64,000 nt of DNA from CAILZL01 sp963748005 (GCA_963748005.1 CAVVHH010000002.1:806001-870000), one strand, 5' to 3'. Shown: positions 1 to 8,628, counted from the stretch's first letter. Numbers and translations: made by a program. Notes: generated by a model from the sequence alone, not told the origin.

Positions 1-1
1 C

Positions 2-589
2 TTCGCCACGCGCCGTCAGTGGCAAACCCTTTGGCTGGTCGATCCGCTGGATGGCACGCGCGAGTTCGTCAAGCGCAATGGCGAGTTCACGGTAAACATC
101 GCCTTGATCCAGGCGCACCGGCCGATGCTGGGTGTGGTGACGGTGCCCGCAGCCGATATGGCGTACACCGGCGCGGTCGGGCTCGGTGCCCAACGCATCC
201 GCGGCACGAACCCGGCCGAGATCATTCATGTGCGCCAGCCCCACCCCGCCGTACCGGTGATCGTTGGCAGTCGCTCGCATCGCGGCGCGTCGCTGGATAC
301 CCTCCTGACTCGGCTTGGCCGCCACGAACTGTGCGCGGTAGGCAGCGCACTCAAGTTCTGTCGGGTGGCCGAAGGCGCTGCCGACTTTTATCCGCGCCTG
401 GGCCCCACGTCGGAATGGGATACCGCTGCCGGTCAGGCAGTGCTTGAAGCCGCGGGGGGCCGGGTAGTCAACCTGCAAGGCGAGTCGCTGACCTACAACC
501 GTCGGGACACGTTGCTTAATCCGGATTTTCTGGCCATCGGTGACCCACACTTCGCCTGGCAACCCCTGATCGCAGGAGGGTCGACCTGA
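2..589 (+). CDS. cysQ: 3'(2'),5'-bisphosphate nucleotidase CysQ, 5'-truncated by window edge
   Basis: The reading frame is open from base 2, so the gene begins outside the window. CysQ hydrolyses adenosine 3',5'-bisphosphate to AMP in the cytoplasm, removing the by-product of sulfate assimilation and phosphopantetheine transfer. The visible part holds the inositol-monophosphatase metal motif VDPLDGTREF right at the edge and the second family motif WDTAAGQAVLEAAGG near the end. Those two motifs, with the CysQ-like spacing between them, favour CysQ over SuhB, which has a different second motif context. The stop codon overlaps the start of the next gene by one base (TGATG), so the two are probably translated from one message. 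The missing part is roughly the N-terminal quarter. Confidence 0.9.
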   Translation, partial: FATRRQWQTLWLVDPLDGTREFVKRNGEFTVNIALIQAHRPMLGVVTVPAADMAYTGAVGLGAQRIRGTNPAEIIHVRQPHPAVPVIVGSRSHRGASLDTLLTRLGRHELCAVGSALKFCRVAEGAADFYPRLGPTSEWDTAAGQAVLEAAGGRVVNLQGESLTYNRRDTLLNPDFLAIGDPHFAWQPLIAGGST

Positions 590-1080
590 TGTTGAGCCTG
601 CCGTTGCTGATCGGAGTTGTGTGCGCCGCGGCCTTTGTATGGTTCTGGCAGAACAGCCTGAGCGCCCGCGAGCGTGCCAATCGCGCCGCGGTGGACGCCT
701 GCACGCGCATGAATCTGCAATTCCTCGATGGCACCGTGGCCTTCGCCAGACTGCGTCTGGCGCGTAATGATCGCGGCCAGCTGAGCCTGCGTCGCACATA
801 CGTCTTCGATTACACCGCCACCAGCATCGAACGTCGCCAGGGCTTCGTGGTCCTGCTCGGCACGCGTGTGGAATCCATCGGCTTCGATCCCGACCGCATG
901 CCAGCGCGCACGGGGGCCCGTGCCGAACACACAGACCTCGACCATCACGGCAGCAATGTGCTTGATCTGGAAGAATGGCGACAACGCCACCGCAATAGAC
1001 CCCGGCTGCCCGGCGAACGGTCGAACCCCAACGATGGCAGCCCGTCCAGCAGCAACAAGCCCGGCGACAATGGTTGGTGA
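589..1080 (+). CDS. DUF3301 family membrane-anchored protein
   Basis: A 163-residue protein with one N-terminal hydrophobic segment (about residues 2-19), then a short soluble domain rich in Arg with the DUF3301 features SLRARERA-like (here SARERANRAA), LQFLDGTVA and LRRTYVFDY. Function is unknown; the family is a gammaproteobacterial single-pass inner-membrane protein often found beside cysQ and nudE. A purine-rich AGGAGGG lies 8 bases before the ATG, and the start overlaps the cysQ stop. The C-terminal 55 residues are hydrophilic and longer than the usual family length of about 100; the segment VLDLEEWRQRH resembles the conserved tail, and the rest looks unstructured. Confidence 0.75.
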   Translation: MLSLPLLIGVVCAAAFVWFWQNSLSARERANRAAVDACTRMNLQFLDGTVAFARLRLARNDRGQLSLRRTYVFDYTATSIERRQGFVVLLGTRVESIGFDPDRMPARTGARAEHTDLDHHGSNVLDLEEWRQRHRNRPRLPGERSNPNDGSPSSSNKPGDNGW

Positions 1081-1119
1081 GCGCCAGTACAAAGGCCGCC
1101 CACGGCCACAAAATTTGCC

Positions 1120-1298
1120 AGCAGTTTGTCGGACTCAGGTGATCATAGCGAGGCGAGTGGCTGGTCGAGGGCAGTTTTTCGATCGTTTGAGGCGAATAGC
1201 CGTAGCTGTTTAACGAAAACGATCGAAAAAATGGATCCCACGCCTATCGAACATGGGACACCGCCGCAGTAGATCACTACTAAGTCCGACAGGCTGCT
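1120..1298. repeat. MITE-like element with nested inverted repeats
   Basis: Imperfect terminal inverted repeats of about 26 bases lie at 1120-1145 and 1272-1298, with the shared core TGTCGGACT / AGTCCGACA. Inside them is a second, perfect 14-base inverted repeat (TTTTTCGATCGTTT at 1175-1188 and its complement at 1217-1230). The whole is about 180 bases, non-coding, and sits between two genes. That form fits a miniature inverted-repeat element left by a transposase-bearing relative; no transposase is present here. The inner repeat begins with T and ends with A, the wrong polarity for a terminator. Confidence 0.55.
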
Positions 1299-1328
1299 AA
1301 AGTACGGCAACCTTCACGAGCAGCAGCG

Positions 1329-1586
1329 ATGAGCGAACAGGACGACCAAGATAAAGACCCGGCAGCAGGCAATGCGGGCAAAGTGGAGACCCAGACTTTC
1401 AAGCGTCTGGAGCGGTTGCGTGAACTGCGCATCGAACACCGCGACCTGGATGACGTGATCAATCGCCTGCAGATGGATCTGTACGTCAACGAAATCCAGC
1501 TGCGTCGTCTGAAAAAACGCAAGTTGATGGTCAAGGACCAGATCGCGCGCATGGAAAGCGAACTGATTCCAGACCTGAACGCCTGA
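1329..1586 (+). CDS. DUF465 (YdcH-type) small coiled-coil protein
   Basis: An 85-residue protein, very rich in charged residues. Residues 22-85 carry the DUF465 pattern: RLRELRIEHRDLDDVI, then a stretch of basic residues LRRLKKRKLMVKDQI and a short acidic end. It is predicted to be one long helical hairpin or coiled coil in the cytoplasm. Biochemical role is not known for the family. Translation starts at the first ATG; the upstream sequence has only a weak ribosome-binding site. It is followed after 18 bases by the MscS gene. Confidence 0.75.
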   Translation: MSEQDDQDKDPAAGNAGKVETQTFKRLERLRELRIEHRDLDDVINRLQMDLYVNEIQLRRLKKRKLMVKDQIARMESELIPDLNA

Positions 1587-1604
1587 TGCTGCCCGCCGAT
1601 CTTC

Positions 1605-2924
1605 ATGCAGCAACTCGTCAATGACATTCTGAAGGGGCTCGACCAGCTGACCACCGGCATCGGCCTGGTACAAATGCTCACGCTGCTGGCCATCGTCGTC
1701 GTGGCCGTCGCACTCGGTCGGTGGCTGCGCGCCTCGGATGCCATGCAACGCGTTGCCAGCCAGACCGGTCTGCGTTATCGCCTGCTCGAAGCGCTGTACA
1801 TCGTCGCACCGCACTTGCTGGCGCTGATTCTCGCCGCTGCCAGCACCGGTTTCCTCTATGTCCTCAGGCAGAAGCCCACCCTGCTGGATATCAGTATTTC
1901 GCTGATCGGCCTGCTGCTGCTGGTGCGACTGGCGGTGTATGCATTCCGCGTTTCCGCCGGTGCGCGCGCACCCATCAAAGGCTGGGGCAACACCATCAGC
2001 CTGCTGATCTGGATTGCGTTATCGCTGCACGTGCTCGGCTGGTTCGAACCCGTGGTTGCGGCCCTGGACAGCGCCGGCGTACAGGCCGGCTCGGTGCGCA
2101 TCAGCATCTGGTCGGTGCTCAAGGTGGCATTCACGGTCAGCCTGTTTGTGCTGGCGGCGGTGTGGGTGGCGCGCTGGATCGAACGCCGCCTGATGTCCAT
2201 GACCGCGGTGGCCATCAGCATGCGCATCGGCCTGTCCAAGTTCATTCAGGCAGGCCTCGTGGGCCTGTCAATTCTGCTCGGCCTGAATGCCGCCGGACTC
2301 GATCTCACCACCCTGAATGTGTTGACGGGCGCCATCGGCATCGGCCTGGGCTTCGGCCTGCAGGCCATTGCGTCGAATTTCGTCAGCGGCTTTGTGCTGC
2401 TGATGGATCGCTCCATCAAACCCGGCGATGTCATCAGCTTCAGCGGCACCACCGGCACCACCACGGAAAATTTCGGCTGGGTGGAAGAATTACGGGGTCG
2501 CTATGTGGTGGTGCGTGATCGTGATGGCGTGGCCACCCTGGTGCCCAACCAGCACCTGATCACCAACCCCGTCATCAACTGGAGTTATTCCGATCCGCGT
2601 GTGCGTCTCAAGCTGCCGGTGCGCGTCAGTTACCAGTGCGATCTGGAACTGGCGCTGGGCGTGCTGCTGCAGTCTGCGGCGGACCATCCGCGCATTCTGC
2701 GCGACCCCGGCCCGGTTTCGCGGCTGATGGGCTTTGGCGAATATGGGTTCGATCTGGAACTGCGCTTCTGGATCGCCGATCCGCAGGAAGGCGTGAACAA
2801 CGTGCGCTCGGATGTGAATCGCACTATCTGGAAGCTGTTCCAGCAGCATGGCATCCGTATCCCGGTGCCGCAGCATGATGTCAGAATGAAGCCGGGCGAC
2901 TTGCTGCCGGATGCAGACGCCTGA
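1605..2924 (+). CDS. MscS-family mechanosensitive ion channel
   Basis: A 439-residue inner-membrane channel that would open under membrane tension and release solutes in hypo-osmotic shock. There are about five hydrophobic segments over residues 20-225, more than the three of E. coli MscS. The pore helix region is clear: LNVLTGAIGIGLGFGLQAIASNF, glycine/alanine-rich as in MscS TM3, followed by FVSGFVLLMDRSIKPGDVI, the start of the beta domain, and a C-terminal alpha/beta cage ending in GIRIPVPQ. The stop codon overlaps the arfB start (TGATG), so arfB is probably co-translated. Confidence 0.9.
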   Translation: MQQLVNDILKGLDQLTTGIGLVQMLTLLAIVVVAVALGRWLRASDAMQRVASQTGLRYRLLEALYIVAPHLLALILAAASTGFLYVLRQKPTLLDISISLIGLLLLVRLAVYAFRVSAGARAPIKGWGNTISLLIWIALSLHVLGWFEPVVAALDSAGVQAGSVRISIWSVLKVAFTVSLFVLAAVWVARWIERRLMSMTAVAISMRIGLSKFIQAGLVGLSILLGLNAAGLDLTTLNVLTGAIGIGLGFGLQAIASNFVSGFVLLMDRSIKPGDVISFSGTTGTTTENFGWVEELRGRYVVVRDRDGVATLVPNQHLITNPVINWSYSDPRVRLKLPVRVSYQCDLELALGVLLQSAADHPRILRDPGPVSRLMGFGEYGFDLELRFWIADPQEGVNNVRSDVNRTIWKLFQQHGIRIPVPQHDVRMKPGDLLPDADA

Positions 2925-3367
2925 TGGCCACGTCCGGCGGTGATCTGATCGAGGAACTTGCCAGCCTGGGCGTACCCGAGGCTGCGCTGCAGCTGCGCAT
3001 GATCCGCAGCAGCGGCCCTGGCGGTCAGAACGTCAACAAGGTTTCCACGGCCATACAGCTCAGCTGCGACGTACGGGCTTGCCATTTGAACGAAGCGGCC
3101 AGGGTGCGCCTGAAAACCCTCGCCGGTCGCCGCATGAGCAGCGACGACGTGCTGAGCCTCACTGCACAACGCCTGCGCACCCAGGAACAGAACCGGCGCG
3201 ACGCACTGGAACGCCTGCTGGAACTCATCACCCAGGCCCGCATCGTGCCCAAACTGCGGCGCGCCACCAAACCCACCCGGGCCTCCAAGTTGCGCCGACT
3301 GGAAGGCAAGCAGCAACGCAGCCAGCACAAGCAGTTGCGCGGCAAGGTCAGAAGTCACGATGAGTAG
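2924..3367 (+). CDS. arfB: Alternative ribosome-rescue factor / peptidyl-tRNA hydrolase ArfB
   Basis: A 147-residue protein related to class I release factors. It hydrolyses peptidyl-tRNA on ribosomes stalled without a stop codon. The catalytic GGQ is in SSGPGGQNVNKVST (about residues 28-41). The C-terminal tail from about residue 108 is long and basic (KPTRASKLRRLEGKQQR), the part that in ArfB lies in the empty mRNA channel. No codon-recognition domain is present, which separates it from RF1/RF2. It overlaps the mscS-like gene by one base and ends just before a palindromic repeat. Confidence 0.92.
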   Translation: MATSGGDLIEELASLGVPEAALQLRMIRSSGPGGQNVNKVSTAIQLSCDVRACHLNEAARVRLKTLAGRRMSSDDVLSLTAQRLRTQEQNRRDALERLLELITQARIVPKLRRATKPTRASKLRRLEGKQQRSQHKQLRGKVRSHDE

Positions 3368-3433
3368 GGGCGGCTCGAGAGCCGCCCTCCTTCATGGCAG
3401 ATCAAGGCAAGGCGGTTCACATACCGCCCCTAC
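3364..3433. repeat. REP-like palindrome, 70 bases
   Basis: The outer arms GTAGGGGCGG (3364-3373) and CCGCCCCTAC (3424-3433) are exact complements. An inner hairpin GGGCGGCTC/GAGAGCCGCCC sits near the left arm. It starts inside the last codons of arfB and can fold over the arfB 3' end, so it may end or protect that transcript. Confidence 0.65.
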
Positions 3434-3530
3434 ACCAAACAATGTTGATTCCTGCGTCAATAGCAAGATTCGGAGTGCCATTGGAAAACGGCTGAACTAC
3501 ATTGCTGGCCAGCCAGCGCCATCATTCACC

Positions 3531-4406
3531 ATGAAAGCCCAAGCACTCTCGTCAGTACACACCGCGCTCATCACCGAAGCCTGCCGGATCATCGAACAGG
3601 CGGAACGCGCGCCCAACCTGCAACAACTGGCAGATCGGGTTGGTATCAGCAGTTTTCATTTTCACCGTCTGTTCAAACAGGCCACCGGCCTTACACCCAA
3701 ACAATATGCGCTGGCGCAGCGCGAGCAGCGCCTGCGTGCGTCATTGCATGACGGCAACAACGTCACCAATGCGATCATCGATGCCGGATACCAGAGCAAC
3801 AGCCGCTTCTATGAAAAAGCGCATGCCGTGCTGGGCATGAACGCCAGTCACTATCGAGCAGGTGGTTTGCAGACAGAGATTCGCTTTGCAATTGGCAAAT
3901 GTTCGCTGGGCTCGATTCTGGTGGCGCAAAGCCCACGCGGCATCTGCGCAATCTTGCTGGGTGACGATCCGCAAACGCTGCTGCATGACCTTGAGCATCG
4001 GTTTCCCCAGGCCAAACTCATCGGCGGCGACCATGACTTCGAACAGGTGGTGGCCCGCGTCGTTGGTTTTGTCGAAGCACCGCGACTTGGCCTGGACTTG
4101 CCACTGGACATTCGCGGCACTGCGTTTCAACAGCGTGTCTGGCGAGCGCTGCGCAAGATTCCACCCGGTAGTACTGCCAGCTACACCGAGATTGCAGAGT
4201 TGATCGGCTCGCCCACAGCCGTGCGCGCTGTCGCCTCTGCCTGTGCTGCCAATGCGCTGGCGGTGGCGATCCCCTGTCATCGTGTCGTACGCAGCGACGG
4301 TGGCTTGTCGGGTTATCGCTGGGGCGTGGCGCGCAAAAGGACGTTGCTGGATCGAGAGGCGCAGCACCCTCACCCCAGCCCTCTCCCTCAGGGAGAGGGT
4401 GAATGA
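3531..4406 (+). CDS. Ada-like AraC-HTH / O6-methylguanine-DNA methyltransferase
   Basis: I take ATG 3531 as the start; the frame is open farther upstream but that part has no homology-like character. Residues 1-105 are an AraC-type double helix-turn-helix (LADRVGISSFHFHRLFKQATG). Residues 120-280 are a methylguanine-DNA methyltransferase ending in the active-site motif IPCHRVV, where Cys takes the alkyl group, then the family end YRWGVARKRTLLDRE. The N-terminal phosphotriester-sensing domain of E. coli Ada (Cys38, zinc site) is missing, so methyl-phosphotriester activation is not expected by the classical route. The last 13 residues (HPHPSPLPQGEGE) are encoded by a REP-like repeat and are not family sequence. 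Confidence 0.85.
   Translation: MKAQALSSVHTALITEACRIIEQAERAPNLQQLADRVGISSFHFHRLFKQATGLTPKQYALAQREQRLRASLHDGNNVTNAIIDAGYQSNSRFYEKAHAVLGMNASHYRAGGLQTEIRFAIGKCSLGSILVAQSPRGICAILLGDDPQTLLHDLEHRFPQAKLIGGDHDFEQVVARVVGFVEAPRLGLDLPLDIRGTAFQQRVWRALRKIPPGSTASYTEIAELIGSPTAVRAVASACAANALAVAIPCHRVVRSDGGLSGYRWGVARKRTLLDREAQHPHPSPLPQGEGE
4365..4402. repeat. REP-like element at the ada stop codon
   Basis: The hairpin CCCTCTCCC (4379-4387), loop TCA, GGGAGAGGG (4391-4399) is preceded by a CACCCTCACCCCAGC leader. The same unit recurs at 6842-6863 and 35212-35232. Here it is translated as the C-terminus of the Ada-like protein and lies between two convergent genes. Confidence 0.75.
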
Positions 4407-4426
4407 TGGAGCGCAGTTAGAAAAAC

Positions 4427-5788
4427 CTATCTCGGTGTGGGTCGGCGTCGCTGCCAGATATCCGCGCCGCGTAATTCTGGCTGAGGGGCAGGCTCGGCAG
4501 ATGGCGCATTCTGTTGACGGGCCGCAGCTTCACGCAGTTTGTCTTTCTTGCTTTTGCGTTTGCCTTTGATGCCGCCGGCTGGATCGCCGGGTTGTACTGA
4601 GTTGCTGTCACTATCAGCAATAGCGCCGGACTCGGTTGGCTCAAACCCCGCAATCACTTCACGCGGCAAACGCAGCTCATGGCGTTTTTCAATGAGGCGA
4701 AAATGCGCCTCGGCTTCAGCAGTCACAAAGCTCACCGCCACTCCTGCCATTCCGGCACGTCCGGTGCGGCCGATGCGGTGGGTATAGTCCACTGCTGAGC
4801 GCGGCAAGTCGTAGTTCACCACCGCCGGCAGCTGCGCGATATCGATACCGCGCGCAGCCACATCGGTGGCCACCAGCACTTGCAACTTGCCGGCCTTGAA
4901 ATCCCTGAGTGCCTGCGTGCGTGCACCCTGGCTCAGCTCACCATGTAGCGCCTGTGCCTGAATACCCGCGCGACGCAATTTGTCGGCCACATGTGCGGTG
5001 GCGTACTGGGTGGCGACGAACACCAGCACCCGCGTCCAACCCTCGCTCTGAATCAGGTGCCGCAGCAATTGGGTGCGGCGCGGTGCATCGACAAGAATCG
5101 AACGCTGCTGAATATCCGGCGTGGTCTCAGGTGTAGCGTCGACTGCGATACGCGTCGGGTTGCGCAACAACTGGTCCACCAGAGACCGCACCTCGGCCGG
5201 AAAGGTGGCCGAGAACAGCAGGTTCTGACGCGCGCTGGGCAGCAACGCCAGGATGCGATGCAACTCGTCCGCAAAGCCCATATCGAACAGCCGGTCAGCC
5301 TCATCCAGCACCAGAGCGCGTACCCCCGCAAGGTGCAGGGCGTTGTGGTCAAGAAGATCCAGCAGCCTCCCCGGGGTGGCGACCACGATATCTGCGCCGC
5401 CGCGCAGCGCCATCATCTGTGGGTTGATCGACACCCCCCCGAATACACTGAGCACCTTGAGTCGCTCGGGCAGGTAGCGGCCATAGGCCAGCAGCGACTC
5501 GCCCACCTGCATGGCCAGTTCCCGCGTGGGCACCAGCACCAGCGCCCGTACGCTCTCCCGGGACGCGGCATCGCGAGGCTGGCTGGCCAATGCCTGCATC
5601 AGTGGCAGTCCAAAGGCCGCAGTCTTGCCCGAGCCGGTTTGCGCCGCGGCCAGCACATCCTCACCACGCAGCACCGCCGGGATCGCCGCCAGCTGCACGG
5701 GGGTCGGTTCGTCATAGCCTTGTTCGGCAATGGCGCGCAGCAGCGGCGCCGAAAGGCACAGATCGGGAAAAATCGAGGCAGGAGGCAT
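4427..5788 (-). CDS. DEAD-box RNA helicase, RhlE-like
   Basis: An ATP-dependent RNA helicase of the cytoplasm. Start chosen at MPPASIFPDLCLS (5788) because the Q-motif region FPDLCLSAPLLRAIAEQGYDEPTPVQ follows at the usual distance; the frame is open 21 codons farther. Motifs in order: AQTGSGKT (I), PTRELA (Ia), TPGRLLDLL (Ib), VLDEADRLFDMGF (II), FSATFP (III), ATDVAARGIDI (V) and HRIGRTGRAG (VI). The C-terminal tail of about 80 residues is Lys/Arg- and Gln/Pro-rich, as in RhlE-type proteins. It stands alone on the minus strand, convergent with the Ada-like gene. Confidence 0.9.
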   Translation of the reverse strand: MPPASIFPDLCLSAPLLRAIAEQGYDEPTPVQLAAIPAVLRGEDVLAAAQTGSGKTAAFGLPLMQALASQPRDAASRESVRALVLVPTRELAMQVGESLLAYGRYLPERLKVLSVFGGVSINPQMMALRGGADIVVATPGRLLDLLDHNALHLAGVRALVLDEADRLFDMGFADELHRILALLPSARQNLLFSATFPAEVRSLVDQLLRNPTRIAVDATPETTPDIQQRSILVDAPRRTQLLRHLIQSEGWTRVLVFVATQYATAHVADKLRRAGIQAQALHGELSQGARTQALRDFKAGKLQVLVATDVAARGIDIAQLPAVVNYDLPRSAVDYTHRIGRTGRAGMAGVAVSFVTAEAEAHFRLIEKRHELRLPREVIAGFEPTESGAIADSDSNSVQPGDPAGGIKGKRKSKKDKLREAAARQQNAPSAEPAPQPELRGADIWQRRRPTPR

Positions 5789-6041
5789 GACGTCAGGCCG
5801 TACAAAGCGGGTGCGCATCATAGACGGTTGGCCAGCTGGGGTAAGAAACAATCCCGCCGTCTTCTACCGTCACCCGTGGCCAGGCAAAAACCCGGCTTAT
5901 GAGCCCGAAAAACAGCCTATATCGCGGATGGAACAATCTGATTGCCTGCCGATACCACAATTCAGGTCCGACCGGGCATTTTTTAGACTACAATCCGCGG
6001 CCCAATTCTCCCCGTCCTCCCAACCGACTCAATCCAAAGGT

Positions 6042-6812
6042 ATGAATGTGGATCAAACGCAATTAGATCTTCAGTTAAAAGTGTGGAAAGAGCTTGCCCT
6101 CAGCAAGCAGATGTTGATGCGCACCGCCGCCGAGGCACTGGACCTGGACCCGAACTGTGACCAGGACCAACTGAAAGCCGCCCTCGACCGCGCCATCCAG
6201 CGCGCCAAAGATGCCGAAGCCAGCGTGGTCGCCGCCAAGCAGCAGGCACAGCAAACCATCGCCGAAATGGACAAGAGATTGTCTGCCGCCCTGCGCACGC
6301 AGGCCGCTGCCGAAGCCACCGCGGCCGAAATCGTCGCCAAGCAGGAACGCGTCGCCCCGCAAATGGCCGCCGAACGCGCCGCCGTCGCCAAGGAAATTCA
6401 GCAGCTCAAGGCGCAGGTAGCCGACAAGGACAAGGCGCTCAAGGCCATCAACACTGCACTTGCCGACACTCCCGACAATGTGGTGAAGAAGCTCAAGACC
6501 CTGAAGAAGGAAAAGCAGGACGAATCCGACCTGCGCAAACAGATCGAAGCCAGCTTCAATGCCGTGCGCAAGGAAAAGCAGGATCAGGACAAGGAACTGA
6601 CTGAACTGAAAGAATTGAAGGACAACGCGCTCAAGCTGGTTCCCCAGCATCGCGACCTGTATGAGCTGGCCGGCAAGCTGCACGCCCAACTCAAGCCGCT
6701 GGTCAAGGAAGAAGATCTGCCGGCGCTGACCGATCTCGATACCAAGCTGCTGGAAGCCATTGCGCCCAGCGACAAGGACGAGAAAAAAGACGCCAAGGCC
6801 AGGAAGAAGTAA
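6042..6812 (+). CDS. Long coiled-coil protein of unknown function
   Basis: A 256-residue protein, Ala/Lys/Glu/Gln-rich, with heptad-like spacing from about residue 45 to 220 (AKQQAQQTIAEMDKRLSAAL, VAKEIQQLKAQVADKDKALK and similar). No signal peptide or membrane segment is visible. Residues 1-45 (LDLQLKVWKELALSKQMLMR) look like a small helical cap. The end is a Lys-rich tail, KDEKKDAKARKK. Start set at ATG 6042, with AAAGG close before it; the frame is open upstream to 5730, but that stretch has no coiled-coil character. I do not recognise a family and assign no function. Confidence 0.7.
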   Translation: MNVDQTQLDLQLKVWKELALSKQMLMRTAAEALDLDPNCDQDQLKAALDRAIQRAKDAEASVVAAKQQAQQTIAEMDKRLSAALRTQAAAEATAAEIVAKQERVAPQMAAERAAVAKEIQQLKAQVADKDKALKAINTALADTPDNVVKKLKTLKKEKQDESDLRKQIEASFNAVRKEKQDQDKELTELKELKDNALKLVPQHRDLYELAGKLHAQLKPLVKEEDLPALTDLDTKLLEAIAPSDKDEKKDAKARKK

Positions 6813-6841
6813 CTCAACTCTTCAAGCCAAGGGCTCTGATC

Positions 6842-6863
6842 CCCTCTCCCTGCCGGGAGAGGG
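6842..6863. terminator. REP-like hairpin after the coiled-coil gene
   Basis: CCCTCTCCC (6842-6850), loop TGCC, GGGAGAGGG (6855-6863), about 30 bases after the stop. It belongs to the same repeat family as 4379-4399. It has no run of T, so if it ends transcription it would do so weakly. Confidence 0.45.
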
Positions 6864-7060
6864 TTAGGATGAGGGTCTTCCGACACCAACAACTCACGTG
6901 CAGGACGCCGGAGTGTTGGTGTTTTATTTTGTCAGTTTCATGCCTGCATTGTCTGTGCATTTTGCGCATGGACAGCCGCCGCAAAACGGTGTCTAAATAA
7001 CCGCCACGGTGTGCACAAACGCCGTAACAAGATCAATCATTCAGCTCCGAGGAGATCGCC

Positions 7061-7486
7061 ATGAAACGCAAAGCATCAGCAGTCTGGAACGGCGGTTTGA
7101 AAACCGGCAAAGGCGCCATCTCCACCGACAGCGGCGTGTTGTCGAATACGCAATATTCGTTCAGCACGCGCTTTGAAAACGGCGTGGGCACCAACCCCGA
7201 AGAACTGATTGCCGCAGCGCATGCAGGCTGTTTTTCCATGGCATTGTCGGCGCAGCTGGATGGCGCCGGCCTCACTGCAGAAAGCATCAACACCACCGCC
7301 ACCGTGATCATGGAAAAAACCGACGCCGGCTTCACCATCACCAATGTACATCTGGACGTCAAAGCCAGAGTCCCCGGCGCCACGCAGCAGCAGTTCGACA
7401 CCGCCGCCGGCAGCGCCAAAGCCGGCTGCCCGATTTCACGCGTACTGCGCGCCGAAATCACCATGGATGCCAAGCTGGAAAGTTAG
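7061..7486 (+). CDS. osmC: OsmC-family peroxiredoxin
   Basis: A 141-residue cytoplasmic thiol peroxidase that reduces organic hydroperoxides. The two redox Cys are in place: AAAHAGCFSMAL (about residue 55) and AGCPISRVL (about residue 125). The start ARWNGGLK-like (here SAVWNGGLKTGKG) and the end LRAEITMDAKLES are typical of the OsmC rather than the Ohr branch. The ATG is preceded by GGAGATCGCC. Upstream, 6864-7060 is non-coding. Downstream lies a convergent cytochrome c peroxidase gene, so two peroxide-handling genes sit end to end. Confidence 0.88.
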   Translation: MKRKASAVWNGGLKTGKGAISTDSGVLSNTQYSFSTRFENGVGTNPEELIAAAHAGCFSMALSAQLDGAGLTAESINTTATVIMEKTDAGFTITNVHLDVKARVPGATQQQFDTAAGSAKAGCPISRVLRAEITMDAKLES

Positions 7487-7589
7487 TTTACTGGCGCGAA
7501 ATCCTGCCGAGCATTCACAGGGCTGGGGGTATCGAGTTGCCGATAGATCAGGCAGGCGCCGCATTTGAGGGCGACGCCGTTGCGGTGAT

Positions 7590-8621
7590 TCATTCCACCG
7601 CGGCACTGGACCGGATAAATTCCTCATCGGTAAGTGATTCCAGGAATGCACGCAAATCGCGCCGTTCCTCTGGCGTCAACTTGAACCTGCCCAGCCTCGC
7701 ATCCATCTCCGGAATTTCACTCGCGTTTTCGTAGTGAGTGATGACCTCATCAAGCGTCGCAAAGCGGCCATCGTGCATGTAGGGCGCAGTAACTTCGATG
7801 TTGCGCAGCGTGGGGACACGCGTCTGTGTCGCGCTCACACCATTACGCACCAGAGCGGGCACAGCGGCAACCTGATCACGATGCACGGCTGTGCCGGTGA
7901 AATTGAATCCGGAGTGACAGTTCGCGCAGCCGAGGCGGGCCGAGTAAAACAACGCCATGCCGCGCTTGGCTTTTACGTCAATCGCATTGTGCTCGCCGCT
8001 GAACACATAGCGATCAAACGGACTATTGCCGGAGATCAGCGTGCGTTCGTAACAGGCGATGGCACGAATCAGGTTGGTGATCGAAATACTGTTTGAATCA
8101 TCCGGAAAAGCAGCATCAAACGCGCCGACATAGCCGACGTCAGCCAGCAGCAAATCAACGAGCGTCGTTTCGCGACCCGCGAGTCCCATTTCGATGGGAT
8201 GCTCGTTGAACAATGGCTGCTGCATCTGCGCCTCAAGCGTGTTGACCGAAGGATCAGTCCAGCCGTAACTTGAGTTGTAGGCAACATTGACTAATGCCAT
8301 CGCGCTGCGCTCCGTCAGTTGTCCGGTGGCGCCCACCGCCTTGGCGCGCGCATCGGTGAAGGCACGGGCAGGATCGTGGCAGCTCGCGCAGCTGACAGTG
8401 GCGCCGGGTGACAGGCGGGTTTCAAAGAACAAACGCCGGCCCAACACGACCTTTGCCGTCGACATGGGATTGTCGGCCGGCACCAGTGGCTCGGGAAAAC
8501 CGCGTGGCAGCTGCCAGCGGTAAGCGGTCGGATGAGTTGAGTCAGCTGCACGGACGTTGATCGCAGCCATTGCCACGATCAACGTTATGCCCAACTGAAT
8601 GAGCCAATTTGAACAAACCAA
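7590..8621 (-). CDS. Periplasmic di-heme cytochrome c peroxidase (MauG/CcpA family)
   Basis: Two c-type heme sites are visible, CASCH (N-terminal half) and CANCH (C-terminal half), with the family blocks LGRRLFFETRLS, MQQPLFNEHPIEMG, IACYERTLISG and APYMHDGRFATLDEV. The enzyme would reduce H2O2, or act as a MauG-like oxidase, using electrons from small cytochromes in the periplasm. I place the start at TTG 8621, since it gives a signal peptide (LIQLGITLIVAMAAINVRA) and begins 7 bases after the stop of the upstream TPR gene. The longer ATG at 8750 would overlap that gene by 122 bases and puts Arg-rich sequence in front. The choice between MauG-type and classical peroxidase is open. Confidence 0.85.
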   Translation of the reverse strand: MVCSNWLIQLGITLIVAMAAINVRAADSTHPTAYRWQLPRGFPEPLVPADNPMSTAKVVLGRRLFFETRLSPGATVSCASCHDPARAFTDARAKAVGATGQLTERSAMALVNVAYNSSYGWTDPSVNTLEAQMQQPLFNEHPIEMGLAGRETTLVDLLLADVGYVGAFDAAFPDDSNSISITNLIRAIACYERTLISGNSPFDRYVFSGEHNAIDVKAKRGMALFYSARLGCANCHSGFNFTGTAVHRDQVAAVPALVRNGVSATQTRVPTLRNIEVTAPYMHDGRFATLDEVITHYENASEIPEMDARLGRFKLTPEERRDLRAFLESLTDEEFIRSSAAVE

Positions 8622-8628
8622 TGCGCGG

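Noticed and set aside
1175..1230. 14-base inverted repeat as a Rho-independent terminator
   Set aside because: The arms begin with T and end with A on either strand, the reverse of what a terminator needs.
5730..6041. Upstream extension of the coiled-coil gene
   Set aside because: The extra 104 residues have no coiled-coil character, overlap the helicase start region and lack a ribosome site.
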